Assembly: GCA_016858145.1 (NCBI GenBank) | Contig: JAEHOE010000006.1 | Location: forward strand, 1,798,001 to 1,862,000 | From: Edaphochlamys debaryana | Lineage: Eukaryota > Chlorophyta > Chlorophyceae > Chlamydomonadales | DNA: 64,000 nucleotides | Direction: 5' to 3' | In this document: piece by piece, positions 35,224 through 47,196 of the stretch | Position numbering within the stretch: position 1 is the stretch's first letter | How the letters are laid out: each line of letters begins with the position of its first letter | Notes under the pieces: generated by a model | What the model was told of the DNA's origin: nothing | Seen by the model: only the letters and a program-made list of their open reading frames with translations | Databases searched by the model: none | Program-made: the position numbers and the translations under genes

Positions 35224-35694
35224 TCACCTTGGCCAGCTCCTCACCATGGCTTTGCCGATCTCACACCGCAGCCTTGGCCGCAGCCTTGACCCATGTGAAG
35301 CTGGTGCGGCGACAACGTATGTGTACTCGGAAAGGGGGAGTGAGGGCAGTTGTTTGGAGCAGCGTGCTACCCATGATAGGTTCTGAGCTGATAGGACCGC
35401 TTGCCCCCGCGGGTTCGCCCTCTTGCCTGACGGGAAGGCCCCCGCGAGTTCGCCCACTTGCTCGGACAGAAGCTCCAGGGCAGCCTCGCAGGCCGACTCA
35501 GCCGCCGCCTCCCACGCTGCTTGGTCGTAGCCGCAGCCCCGCGCCAGCAGCCAGGCCATGAGCTCAACGTTGCCCGAGGGCAAGGCATGGCGGAAGAGGT
35601 CAGGATTAAAGCTGCCGATGGCCTCGGCCCCGAACGTCTCCACCAGCCAGAACAGGCCGGCCACGGAGCCCTTTCCAGCTATGCAACCAGCCAT
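35224..35694 (-). pseudogene. ankyrin-repeat-like fragment, possibly one exon or a relic
   Basis: An open frame of 156 residues starts MAGCIAGKGSVAGLFWLVE. It includes SGNVELMAWLLARGCGYDQ followed by AAWEAAAESACEAALELL, resembling two divergent ankyrin units of the kind common in volvocine algal families. The final third is unrelated, as if it read into an intron. The frame remains open a little upstream of the Met (PVDRLNLPY). I found no further exons that would complete a gene on this strand, so it may be a degraded copy or one exon of a gene I cannot assemble. Confidence 0.35.
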
Positions 35695-37022
35695 GTAAGG
35701 CAGGTTGAGCCGGTCGACAGGACCCTCGCCGGTTGTTAGAGCATGCGCAGTCCCTCCACGACCCTACCTCGAGCCTCACAGGCTTTCAAGGCCCAACACC
35801 GCCGCTTAACAACACTCCCCTGTTGTCGTGGCGTGCGTGGAGGTATGCGTCAGGCCGCAGGGGTGAGGAGGCGCGGGTGGGTGTCGCTGGTCAAAAGATT
35901 TACAGAGGGACCCATGATATGCACCCATCGAGCTGATCGTCGTCTATTGAGGCTTCGGCAAGCTCTCAACTTAGGGGCTAGCAACCACGGAGTCCCAACA
36001 GTGAGGCATCTAACAGACAGCAGCAGAACACACACGACATCAAGAGAACGCCAGAAACTTAGGGGGACGTTTGCCACCAAAGCGGGTTTCTTACGGAAAC
36101 CCTGAGCACTGGAGGCACCCGCTCTCCGCGCCTTCACCCCGACGGCACAGTAGTGTTGCACCGCCCACATAACCTACATAGCACGGGCCCCCAAACAGCA
36201 AAGCCAACAACACACAACTCCCAGGGCAACAAGGCGACATCCGCAGGGCAGGTAAAAGGATGAGCCCTGAGCCTGGTGAGGCCGACAGCACCCCTTACTG
36301 GGGGCAAAACATCGAATCTATTGAGTCATCTGCCGCCGTCATAAGGCACTTCCCTCACCGCCCCATGCATGCATGCGGCAAAACTGAGGAGGCCCATCGC
36401 TGTTCGAAGTCTATGGTTGGCAGCCAGGGTTCCACCCCAACGAACCGTCAAAAGTGTTTGAGAAGCTCCTGGGTCACTGGCACGTGGCCAGCCCGGGAAA
36501 AAGGGACCACTCTCTTCCACCCGCAATTGGCATCACGCCCCCGATCTAGGACTACCGGGACAGCTGCCGCGGACGGCCAGCGAAAACCTCGGGGAAATAA
36601 AATCCCCCTGCCTGTCATTCTAAGCGTAGGGCCCAAAAAGCCCCGTGAATGTGAACAAGTGCAGCTATCTCTGCGCTCTCTCCACTCTTTGTGGAAAAAC
36701 CCGCCAGCCGGTGTTGGCGAACGCCGGGCCAGGACGGCCGTGGTGCACGTGTCACCCTGTAGCCCACCGGCCGGGGAGCACAGGTTGCAGCCCCGCACTC
36801 AAGGCCACGCTAGTCGGCCACGAATTGCATTTGCAATCCAATCTGCACCTCCCCAATGCTATTCACTCAGCTGCCCGGCGCTAGAGGCCGCCAGGGCCCC
36901 TTCGCCGCCGGAACAGCGCCACGCTTTCCTCTCCTGCCCGCTCTTGACTTGTGCTATCCACTCCCACGGAATGCTATGGAGCGCCGAGCTGCACTGAGGG
37001 CTGTATCAAGCGGGGCCGGCAC
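35695..37022. other. no gene seen
   Basis: 1.3 kb, less GC-rich than its surroundings. The frame 36260-36997 (+) is long but matches nothing known and has no flanking exons. Confidence 0.5.
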
Positions 37023-38239
37023 TCATGCGGCCTTGATGGGCGTTGGCCGCCCCGCCGTGCCCTCCGCCAGTGGCCCAATGCCGTGCTCCGAGCAGAGTGC
37101 CATCTCCCCAACCGCAAGACCGAGGCCGTTTGCGGTGAGGATGAACTCCTGGAACCGCTCGAGGTAGTCCTGAAGGAAGCATAAGCACACGGAGCACGTT
37201 AGGAGCTGGGTCACTGGCCAGGCGGGGTGCCAACCCAGGCGGGGGGGGGCGTCTCGTATGTAATTCACCCCGGGTAAAACAGGAAGCCCAGCGTCCCGCC
37301 CACATCCGCGCACCTCGACATCGAGGAGGTCCAGCCACTGCAGGTCGTAGTGGGCCCTCCGTTTCGCATTCGACAGCACTGCGGGGCATCGCCGCGGCGC
37401 GGGATTCAGTTCAACGCATGCCAGATAGCTGATGTAGGCGCATGCAATCAGCTCTCAATGCAGCCGTCACCAACCTTCGTACGCGCACTGTATCTGCTGG
37501 AACTTTCGCATAGCCGTAATGTCGCCTGCGCGACGGTCTGGGTGCCACATCTGCGCGGCCGACATCACACAGGGGGAAGGGGTTTGCGGGGGCTGGCAGC
37601 GACCTGGGGCATCCCGCGCGAAGCGGGCACCTTCTGCGAGCCCCTACGCCGTGAAGCCGCAAACGCACACCACAGCAGGCCTGCGGCTCGACGGCAGCCC
37701 CCGGCAGTGCAAGCTTCATGCGCTGGGTTGTGCGCGCACTGCTAGCTCATTTCAGAGATTCCCGCGACCGGTGCATATTGATGTAACAGAGCATCGGGTG
37801 CCAAGGACCAAGGAGTGGGGCACAACGCTCGCGGGCGCTGGGCCAGCATGGAGGTTGCGCCCGCAGGTGGAGCCGCCCTGGCCCGATTCGCACTTCCTAT
37901 TACAGTCTACAGCTTGTGCTAAAGGTGTATGCCAAGCCCTGGGCTAGATAGCCTGCGCGGGCCTGGCGCACAGGAAAGCCAACCACGCCCTCCCCAACTA
38001 GCCCAGTCGCCTCGTGGCTCACCCTGGCGAGTCGCAGGTATGAAAGCCTGATCTCATCCGGGGTCGCCTGCAGGGGAAAGATGATAGCAAAGCTGAGCCT
38101 GCTGCTGCCCAGGCGCGTTATCCGGTCCGGACCGCAGCCTTCTGCCCGCTGCTGCCCAAGCTCTGACCTTCATGCTGACACCCAGGACCGCGTAGAGGCT
38201 GCCCTCATTGTCTTGCGTCGTCACAGTGGAGCTGCACAT
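37023..38239 (-). CDS. small J-domain (DnaJ-like) co-chaperone
   Basis: Five exons (38239-38168, 38067-38023, 37550-37475, 37378-37314, 37169-37023) give 134 residues. The J-domain spans residues ~13-80: LYAVLGVSMKATPDEIRL, then LARMWHPDRRAGD with the HPD tripeptide at about 42-44, then KFQQIQCAYEVLSNAKRRAHYD. The HPD loop is what stimulates Hsp70 ATPase. A ~50-residue C-terminal part (YLERFQEFILTANGLGLAVG) has no zinc finger or substrate-binding beta-domain, so this is a class C J-protein. No targeting signal is obvious at the N-terminus. The Met at 38239 is the first in frame before the domain. All introns are GT-AG. A second, unrelated J-protein gene lies 1.7 kb upstream on the same strand. 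Confidence 0.9.
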
Positions 38240-39934
38240 TGTCGCAGCTCAGCAGGTAGCCTGCCGGCTCCGTTTCTGGCGAGTGAGAAAGGTTCTCGTC
38301 GTGGTCACTGATGCGGTCTCGTGCCGCAGCGGTCAGTGAGTGTGTGGCTCGCGATGCTAGTCACGTCAAGCGTCCGTGGCAAAAGAGAAAGTGGCTGGTT
38401 AGTTGTGGCGTAAAGTCTATGGGCAGGCGGAAGAGAATGTGCAGGTTTGTAGTGGTGGCGGTCGTGGGGCGGACCTGGGGCCAGCGCGTCGCAGGCTGCA
38501 TGGTCGCCCTGCCCCCGTTCCCCCGCCCACACAAACCCGCACTGCCCCGCAGCCATGCGTCTTCATCGCCCACATGCCCACTCCACCCCAGAGGAGTAGG
38601 CCCCCTCCTCCGATATGGTAAGGGGGCTTCGTGCGATGGTTCCAATGTTCAGCGAAATGCGAATGCGCTTCGCGCATCGTGTGCAGCGAGAGCCCCCGCC
38701 AAGTACGCAGCTGCGTTGCCACATATATGCAAGCAATAGGGCGCCCTAGCTGGCAGGGAAAAGGCACAGGAAAAGGCTGGAAAAGGCACGCCGACTCGAG
38801 CCGACGTGGCCTAGGGTTTCCCCCTACGAGGGCTTGCTCGCCTCCTTGACTGACGTATCCCGGTTGTGCCAACCTCACCGCCTCCTGCTCCATGCCCAGG
38901 CTGCTGTGTGGTCGGCACGTCGGTCGGTCGTCCGCAGGGGTCTGCAAGCGGCCAAGCGCCGGCTCGCCACGCTGGTGCAGCAGGCCGTGTGCCATGATCT
39001 TGGTGCCCACTGCCCAGGCAGCAGCGGATCGACGTGAGCAGCTGAGTAGCACCGGGGTAGTAGCAGCAATCCTCTCCGGGACAGGGCTGCTGGGCTGGTC
39101 GTATGGCCTGTCACGGGCCCGAGCTGTGACCACGTCTGGGCGCAGTGAGAGCGCGTGTGAGTGACAGGGCTGCTGCCCACTAAGCACCGCCAATATGCTC
39201 TAACCGCTTGCCATCTCCATCGGCATTACAACAAGGTAGCTAGGCGCCCAGCATACAGATACCCCAAATATAACATAGACATCTCTGTCTACTCTCGTAG
39301 CAATCTTCTGCGCCAACACTATGCGCGCAACCTTGCAATACCTGGTGCAAGCAAGGATTTCACCTCAGCCAACGCGCCATCAAACAGGACCCCGCGGGGG
39401 CCACACTGCCCCAACAGCTCGACCTCAGGACTTGTCGCGGGGGCCACACAAATGAAAGGCTTACGAATGGACGTATCCAGGGGGTACCCCTTCACGTATC
39501 TATACACAGCAGGCCCCCTGCTGCTGTCCGGTCACGGACCACGAGCCCGAAACCCTCATCCAACCAAAGCCGACACTGCGACACTGCGCAAACGGATCTT
39601 GCTTCTTCTCTGTCCCACCCCACCTGCAATGGTCTACTGCTATACCCGCATTTCCTGAAGCCCCTTTTCATGTCCTTGACTCCTCCCATCCTCACATCTA
39701 ACGCCGCCCCTACCTGCCCCCTCGTAGCTCACCTCAGTGCGCATCCCGTGGCCGCATGGCAGCCCCGTATGTGCGCCTGCATCCAAGCCTCCCCAGAGTT
39801 ATATAGCGTTCCCTCCATCTCTTCACGGTCTCTGCCGTGGAGCTAACCCCCTCCACTGAAAGCGGAGCATTGGCCCTCGAGCACTGCGCTGCGCGCTTGC
39901 CCTCGGCGCCTGCTGCCGCCTAGCACGTGGCCGC
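38240..39934. other. intergenic, no gene seen
   Basis: 1.7 kb between two minus-strand J-protein genes. It should hold the promoter of the small J-protein and the 3' UTR of the SRPBCC-J gene. A minus-strand TGTAA lies at 39226-39230, about 700 bases past that gene's stop. Confidence 0.5.
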
Positions 39935-41982
39935 TCACACCGCAGCGGACTCCTCCAGCAGCTTGCCCTGGTCGTACAGGGCCTTGTGGTCAGGGTTCTT
40001 GAGCACGTTGTAGGCCTTCTGCAGGCGCTGGAAGTTCTGCGTGGCGGTTTCCTGCATTGTGCTGTCGTCCACGGATACCTGCGGCCCGGAGAACGTGTTG
40101 CAAGGAAGAGAACTGTAAGCGGACGAGAAGCGTTACCTCGTCAGCCACAACGTCCCCGGTCGACCAGTACCCTGCCAACACTGCAGCCAGCATGGCCGCA
40201 GCACGGCCAGCACAGCCGGCGCCGCGGCCAGCCTTTTGGCACGCCCCTCACAGATTCCCCGCCCCGCCCCACCCGGTCTGGGTGCAGCTCCATGGCCTTG
40301 GAGCGGTAGGCGGCCTTGATGTCGTCCATGCTGTACTGCGCCGTGCGCTTGATGTCCAGGCCCAGGATGGCGTAGTAGCCCAGGCTGTCGGCCTGCTGGT
40401 CCACGCTGCTCAGCACGCTGCCGCTGCTGCCGTAGCCGGACGGCGCGGAGCCCAGGCCCAAGCCTGCAGGGCGGTGCAGCGGGAAGGGGAAACATGGGTG
40501 CGCTGGGCTAGCCCTGCCATGACCAAGGCTGTTGGGGCCGGGGCGCGGACCATCCTGTGAGCCTAGACACAGCTGAGTGGCTTACCGTCCCACACCGACT
40601 GCCAGGACCAGCCCGACTGCGGCCTGAGCTCGCGAGCTTCCTCCGCCTCCTCTGCGGGGTCCAGCTGCGGGGGCAGGAGGCCAGCGAAGGCAACCGAGGT
40701 GAGAAAGCCTGCACCCCACCCAGAGGCCAGGCACACGCACAGCGCGAGCACCCGGCCGGTTCATAACGAGGTATTGATGCGTACGTGTGCCGCACCTTGA
40801 TGTCCTTCAGGGGCGTGTTGGGGCTGATAAGTAGCTTGGCGAGGTTCTGCAGGCCCTGCTCAGGGATCTTGCTCAGGGTGCCTAAAAGAGCAGTGAAGAG
40901 GAAAACTGCCGTGAACGGGCTGCTGTAAAGCACTTCTTCGGTGCCTCGCCCGCTGGAGGGAAAGGTGCTAACCAAGATACGAACAAGCAGGCTGCCTCCA
41001 CCAGCGCCCATCCTCACCCGACACCAGGGGCTGCAGGGCCCCTGCAATGTTCCGGAGCTGAATCTTCTTCTGGTAGCGGATGTTGGTGTAGTTTTTGTCC
41101 TGTGGAACCACCATGCCGCCATGTGAGGGCATGAGCGGGAGTGGCTCACGTCTATTCATCAAGCAAATTCATGCCATGTGTCAGCCGAGTGAGGCCTCGA
41201 CGCTGCCGCGGCGAGAGGTGACCCCCGGCCAGGCCCCCAGCAGCAGGCCCCTGCTACGCACGCCGGGCACATCGCCCCCATCCCCGGCCCGGCCCGGCTC
41301 ATCAGCACACAAGCCGCTCACCGTGGGATCGCCCATCACGTGCAGCATGTGCACGGCTGTGTGTAGAGGGGAGATCGCGGAGTAGACGACCTTCCGCCCC
41401 GGCACGAACTCCACCACCTCGTACCTGGCATAATTAACACGTCAAGGACACGTTAGCCCCCCCTCGCAGCGCAAGCCACATCGCTAGTCCTCTCCAAGGC
41501 AGAGTCAGGCAGCTGCTCCGATGGTGCAGTTGCTGTCGGGGGCTGGTAGCAGAGCAACAGCCCATGTGCATGCCACCCAGTTGACCGCCCCGCCAGCCGT
41601 CCGCGAGGCACCTACGTGCTTGTGTGCTGCATGTTCATAATGTTCCGCTCCACGCGGTACACGTTCTTCAGCTGTGCTCCTTTGCCGGGCTCGCCCCGCA
41701 GCCTCTGCACGCTGGTGACGCCCGGGTACCAGTCTGGCAGGTGCTCGAAGTCCGCGGCGTACTTAAAGACCTTCCGAAAAGTCCCTCGGACCCTGAAGGC
41801 AGGGGAGCGCAATTGTGAGCCCACAGCGGGCGCAAACGCCAGAGCCCCACCCAGGCCTACCTGAGGCTTGCATCATACTGCTGGCCGACTACTTTCACGG
41901 TCGTCAGGCGCCCGGTCCGTGCCCGGCCAGGTGCTGACGCAGGATGCGAGACATGGCTGCGGCCGCTGAACGAGGCCTGCAT
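39935..41982 (-). CDS. START-like (SRPBCC) domain fused to a C-terminal J-domain
   Basis: Eight exons (41982-41861, 41792-41616, 41424-41322, 41099-41018, 40881-40796, 40664-40586, 40463-40273, 40078-39935) give 327 residues. Residues 1-32 (MQASFSGRSHVSHPASAPGR) are Ser/Arg/Ala-rich with no acidic residue, like a plastid or mitochondrial transit peptide. Residues ~33-180 resemble the polyketide-cyclase/COQ10 START-like fold: AADFEHLPDWYPGVTSVQRL, YRVERNIMN, YEVVEFVPGRKVVY. A linker rich in Gly/Ser follows. Residues ~245-320 are a J-domain: YYAILGLDI, KAAYRSKAMELHPDR with HPD at about 277-279, and FQRLQKAYNVLKNPDHKALY. A lipid- or cofactor-binding module that recruits Hsp70 is the natural reading, but this is inference. 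The gene is divergent from the M3 peptidase with only 176 bp between starts. Confidence 0.88.
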
Positions 41983-42158
41983 TCTACGGAAAGCGGTGTG
42001 ATGCAGATGCTGTCTGAGGCAGGTGGGCTTGGTTGTGACGGCCGAGCGGCCTCAAACGCGGAAGCAGATCAAAAAGTGGGCCATCGCAGCAAACGCGCTA
42101 GCACGCCTTAGGTGCCCGAAGCCCCGAACCCCGCCCGTCATGCCCTGAACCGACAACT
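41983..42158. promoter_or_regulatory. 176-bp bidirectional promoter region
   Basis: Only 176 bp lie between the outward-facing start codons of the SRPBCC-J gene and the M3 peptidase gene. Both 5' UTRs and core promoters must overlap or sit here, unless an untranslated upstream exon exists. No TATA box is obvious. Confidence 0.6.
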
Positions 42159-45100
42159 ATGCTGCACAAGCCTTGGGGGCAGCCCCATACAAGGCAACGA
42201 CAGCCCTGGCTGCGCCCACCGCGATGGCACGGACAGTTTCGCGACCGCAGCTTGTCATGCGTTGCGACTCCGTGCACACAACTGAGGGAGACCACTGCTG
42301 CACCGGGAGGCCTTCCGGCCGTCTCGCCTCCCCCCACGGGCTTGTGTGGCTTACCCGGGGTGACAACCGCTCGCCGCCTTGCCCTCTACTGGCACCAAGC
42401 GGGGAGGCCCCGCCTCGACGCGCTCCTGCGCGCCGCTGCGCTGGCGCCTCCGGGCCCAGAGTTCCTCGACCGCACCGATCGACTCCTGGCCCTCGGCCGC
42501 ACCGTGGGCGCGGTCTGCCGGCATGCAGCCGCCGAACACGTTGACCCCGAGTGGCGTACAGCGGCTGAGGATGTGGCGGAGGCCTGCAGGTGAGGTGATG
42601 GGGCTTGCGGCTGTGCAGGTGAAGCTACTGGTGGAAGTGCACCGGCCATGCTACTGCCCCCTTGCAAACCCCAGAAGCTCGTGACCCGAAACTTCGATGA
42701 CCGAACCCCTTACCCCTCTTACCCCAGGAAGTACGACACGTTCATCTGGCAGGTGGACTTGGATGCGCATGCGGGCGTGCGGAGGGGACAGCTCTTGATG
42801 AGGGGCCCAATGAACCGTGCAGCGAACCCGGTGCGCATCTGATGGTACGCCACAGGGCCAGGATACAATATTTCAGCCGCAGCACCTGACCAGACCTCAC
42901 GCCTTCACCCTCGATGCAACTCCCCTGTGAACCAAACCCACAGGCTTCCCCGGACCTGCTCTCTAAGCTGGAGCTCACGACCCAGCGCCTGGCCTCACAG
43001 CTACGACGGCTCAACGGGCAAGAAGCAGCGGGTAACAACTTCACAGGAGGCACACCTCTGCAGGATAGTGCCACACAGGGCCTCATCAGGGGCACGGACC
43101 TCCAGGTCGAGCAGCAAGCTACAGCTGCGCAGGGGGGAGCGCAGGCCTCCCTACGGCGGCAGCTGCGGCTGGCGGAGCTGCTGCGGCGCGCGCTGCTCCG
43201 TGGGGGGGCGGGGCTGGAGGACGAGGAGGGCTTGGCGGCACTGTACGCAGTGCGGGTAGGTCCTGCGCGCAAGCTGCGGCCTGGGGACACGGCGGCCCTG
43301 CAAACGGGCGGGTGACGTGACGCGCAGTGGCTCTGAGTCGTCTGCAGCGCCCCAACGCTGCCCTGCGCTGACCCGTGGCCCGACTTTCCGCTCCTCCCCT
43401 CCAGACGGCTCCGAGCAAGTCCCAGCAGCGCCTGAGCCGCCTGCTGGCCGCAGAGCGCGAGGCGGTGGCGGCGGTGGCCGAGGCGGTGGCGGCGGGGCCA
43501 CGGGGTGTGCCGCTGGGCCTGCCGCTTGACGAGCTAGCCCAGGCCCTCCGTGGCCACAGCAGCGGGCCCACACCGCCGGCTGCAACTGGGCCTGGGACCC
43601 CATCTGGACCTGATGCGGGCCTGGGATCAGACCCCAGGGACGAAAATTGCATGCCGAATACCGACGATAGCAGCAGCAGCAATGATGCTACGGGCGCAGT
43701 TAGCAGTGGAGTGCAGTCGGACATGGAGGTGGTGTCTCAGGATCCCTTGTTGGGGCCCTTGATGGCGGCAATGACGGCAGCAGGCGTCCCAGTGGCGGAG
43801 CTGGGCCTGCTGCCGCTGACGCCGGCTGCACTGCGGTCGGTGCTACGGCGGCATCCGTCAGCCGCCGTGCGGCAAGCGGCGTACGTGCACGGCCTCACAC
43901 CGCGGCTGGACGAGGCGCTGAGGCAGTACGGCAGGGTGGCGGCTGTACGGCAGGAGGTCGCGGCCGTGCAGGGGTGTGGGAGCTTCAGCGAGTACAGCTT
44001 TGGCGGTGGTGGCGGCGGCGGGGGCCTCGCACTGGCGGACGCTGAGGCGGTGGTCGAGCTGCTGACGGTGAGGCAGGGCCTACGTTTCAGTTCAGCAAAG
44101 TGGGTTTTCCAGGGAGGTCCTCCTGCCGAGGAGACTGTAGGGAAAGGGATCATGCCAGCTTCCTGTGTGAAACGGAGTCTGCCTTTGCCCTCGTGTGCCG
44201 GGTTGCAGGCGGTGGCCGAAGACCTCACTCCAGCGGCGAGGGCCGAGGTGAGGAGGCCAAAGCCGGCCCAGTGCAAAACGACTGCCAGATGTGCCGGGCA
44301 AGGCCTGCGCGGGCGGGCCTCTGACGCTCCCTGTCCCAATCCACCTGTCGTGCTGGTTGCCTGTAGGTTACGGAGCTGCAAGCGGCTCTTGCCGAGGCGG
44401 AGGCCAGTCCTAGCGCTGTAGCCCACTCCCCCCACCGTGATGCTAGCGGGGCGCAAGGGGGGGCCGCCACCTCCGCAAGGAACCTGGAGGCGTGGGACGT
44501 GGAGTACGCACTCGAGCTGCACGGGCAGAGGAAGCGCCTGAACCCCGGTACGCGGCTTACAGCAAGGGCGTTAACCCCTGGGCAGTTGATGCGGCCTAGG
44601 ACCCTGTATCGGTGTTTCTGCCACGCTCAAGCTCCGCCCCTGCTTCCCTCACGCTTACGGTTTGCTGCCTGCACCTCCGCCTCCCCCGCCCACCCCAGAG
44701 CCGCACGAGCTGCGCCCCTACCTGCGGCTGGGCTGCGTGCTGCGGGGGCTGGGGGCGCTCACGCAGCGGCTCATGGGCGTGGGTCTGCAGGTGCGGCAGG
44801 GCTGGGGGAGGGCGGGGGCGTGCTGCCGATACGGCCGGATTTTAACGGCAATCGAAGGGAGCCCAGAGCCGGCACGAGTGGGTACGTGCAAGCCGGTGGA
44901 TGCCAGCGCTCTCGTCTAACTTGTGCAATCCTCCGCACCAGCCCGCCTGGATTTCGGGATGCGTCACACCCACCAGCTCGCCCACTACCACAGGTGTTAG
45001 ACAACCTCGACGGCAACACGCCCGCCGCGTTGCCCCAGCCGGCGGCAGACCGCTCGCGGCCGAGCAGCCGGGCTCAGGCGGCCCCGGAGGCCGAGGCGGG

Positions 45101-47128
45101 TGCGGACGCGGGGCGGTGGAACCCGCGCGTTGTGCGGGTTGCCGTGCACGGCCCTCGGGGACTCGCGGGGCTGGTGTACGTCGATCCGGCGGGCGGGTAC
45201 GGCACCCGGCAGATCCGCTTCCCGCCTGGAGGCTGGGTTGAGGAGCACGCTGGCGCAGGGACCAATGGAGGAGGCGGCAGGCCCGAAGGGGATGCACTGG
45301 AGGGCACATCGTCGTACGACCCTCTCCCGGCTGTGGCCGTTGGCCTACGCTGGCAGTGGCGGGACGGCTGTGAGGGTGAGACACCTGGACCCGACCGGCT
45401 GGGGCCTGGATGTGCTAGCGCCCGTCTCGCGCTATGACCGCACCCGGCTAAGGTTGACCTGCACATCCTTCCGCCCATTCGGAATGAGCGGTTTTCAAGC
45501 CCCTTCCCCTGTCCTCCGCAGGCAGCGCCCAGGCCCTGCATGAGCTGCTGCACGAGATGGGCCACGCGCTGCACCTCACGCTGGCCCCGGGGCCGCTGCA
45601 CGCACCGCACGCACCGCACGGTCAAGAGCCAAGCGGTCGGGCGCAGGAGGGACAGGGCCCGTGGGTCCAAGGGCAGTCGGGCAGTGCCGGCTCCGATGGT
45701 GACGGACCTCAGCCCGCGCCTGCGCCCGGGCCCTCCGCTGCGCCCATGCACTTCGGCGCTCTGGGCGGGCTCGGCCTCGACCTCCTGGAGCTGCCCTCCA
45801 GCCTCATGCAGACGCTCGCGTACGACCCTGGGGCCCTGGCATGGATCTGCCGCAGCGAGGCCGGCGACGGCGAGGGGGCAACCGCCGCAGGAACTGGCCT
45901 TCGGGAGCCGGGCTCTGGTGCTGGACCTGGACCGGCCCCGTGTGCGGACTCGGAGGACCAGGCCATGCCCCTGGAGCTGCGCCAGCGGGTCGCGGCCGGC
46001 CTGGCGGCGGAGAACGTGGGGGCGCTGGCCGTACAGCAGAAGGTGGGAAGCCGGTGGTTGCAAAGGAGAAGGACTGCGTGAGTACAAGCTGGGGAGAGCA
46101 CGCGGACCCGGACCGTGGCGGACGCCTTAGCGGGGCCCAGCGCGTCCGGCCCCGTCAGCAAGCGCTGGAATCTACCTTGGCTGCGGCAACCATGTCAGTC
46201 CCTGCAACCACCGTGCAACCGCCTCACAACCGCCATCTAACTACCTCAACCGCTTCTCCGCCAGGCGCTGGCGGCGCTGGTTGACCAGCTGGTGCACGGG
46301 GCGCTGCTGGGAGGGGCCGCAGCGCAGGCGGAGCGCGCGGCGGCGGTCTGGAGCACAGTGCGTGGGGCGTACAGCGCGCTGCCCACATGCCCCGCGACGC
46401 TCAAGGAGGCGAGTGCAGGGCCGGGCCGGGGCCGGGGAGTGCAGTGGCTGGGCCTCCAGGAGGGGTCGCGCGCGGAAGAGCTGGGAGCGGGCAGGTCGAG
46501 CAGTCTTCCATTGAGGAGTACCTGACGGCAATATGCGGCTCGTGCTTCCTTAAATGGCCCTGTCCGTGCTGCACAGCCGTCGGCGCTCATGCTCTTTCGC
46601 CCCACGTGCGTCTTTGCGCTGCCGTACAGCACTACACTGAGCTGCCGACCTGACTCCCCTTCCCCTATGCCTTTCCTTCACCGCCCCTCCCGCCTCGCAC
46701 CACAGCTCGCCGCCATCCCGGCCGTCGCGCACCACCCCGCCACCTTCCACGCCTACGTGGTGGCCTTAGTGACAGCCAGCGCACTGCGCCTGGCGGCGCC
46801 ACCCGTACCCCCACCAGCACCGGTGCCTTCGGCTGCGACGTCAACGACGGAGGCTGCAGGGCAAGCGCCGCCGCCGGATGGTTTTGGCGGTTCAATTGCT
46901 CCGCCGTGGGACGCTCTCCGGCGGGAGGTGTACGAGATGGGGTCTGACGTGGACCCTACAGAGCGGCTTGTCACGCTCCTCACGAGCGCCGCTGCGGCCT
47001 GGAACGTTGGCGAAGCGTCAGCGGCGGAAGTGCGTACGCATGACGGCCCGCGAGTGCAGGACGTCGCTCCGGCGCTGGCGGTTCTCGCGAGGCTGGGCCG
47101 GCGCTTGGTGGGGATGGAAGGCTCGTGA
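42159..47128 (+). CDS. MIP: M3 metallopeptidase, mitochondrial intermediate peptidase-like
   Basis: Eleven exons (42159-42589, 42728-42776, 42944-43255, 43405-44067, 44209-44247, 44367-44547, 44699-44790, 44994-45375, 45522-46042, 46265-46408, 46706-47128) give about 1,078 residues; typical MIPs have about 700. The Arg-rich N-terminus is transit-like, followed by PPTGLCGLPGV as in MIPs. The zinc site is LHELLHEMGHALHL (HEMGH at about 727-731), with the third ligand in LLELPSSLMQTL (about E806). Some 50 extra residues separate the two. Extra length also comes from a Ser/Asp/Pro insert in exon 4. The substrate-binding GYGAxYYSY block of the family appears as HHPATFHAYVVAL, so key tyrosines look lost. 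MIP removes octapeptides from imported mitochondrial precursors. Exon 2 is short and the region around it poorly aligned; intron 10 needs a GC donor (GAG|GCGAGT). Confidence 0.85.
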
Positions 47129-47172
47129 GGGGCCGAAGGGTGGACCCTTGAGGTAGCTGACGACTGTCGTCC

Positions 47173-47196
47173 CTGCGATCCTGCGATCCTGCGATC
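47173..47196 (+). repeat. 8-bp tandem repeat
   Basis: CTGCGATC repeated three times without error, just past the M3 peptidase stop. Confidence 0.85.

Noticed and set aside
39319..39507. 62-residue minus-strand frame with protein-like texture
   Set aside because: Stands alone, matches nothing I can name, and has no flanking exons; left unannotated.
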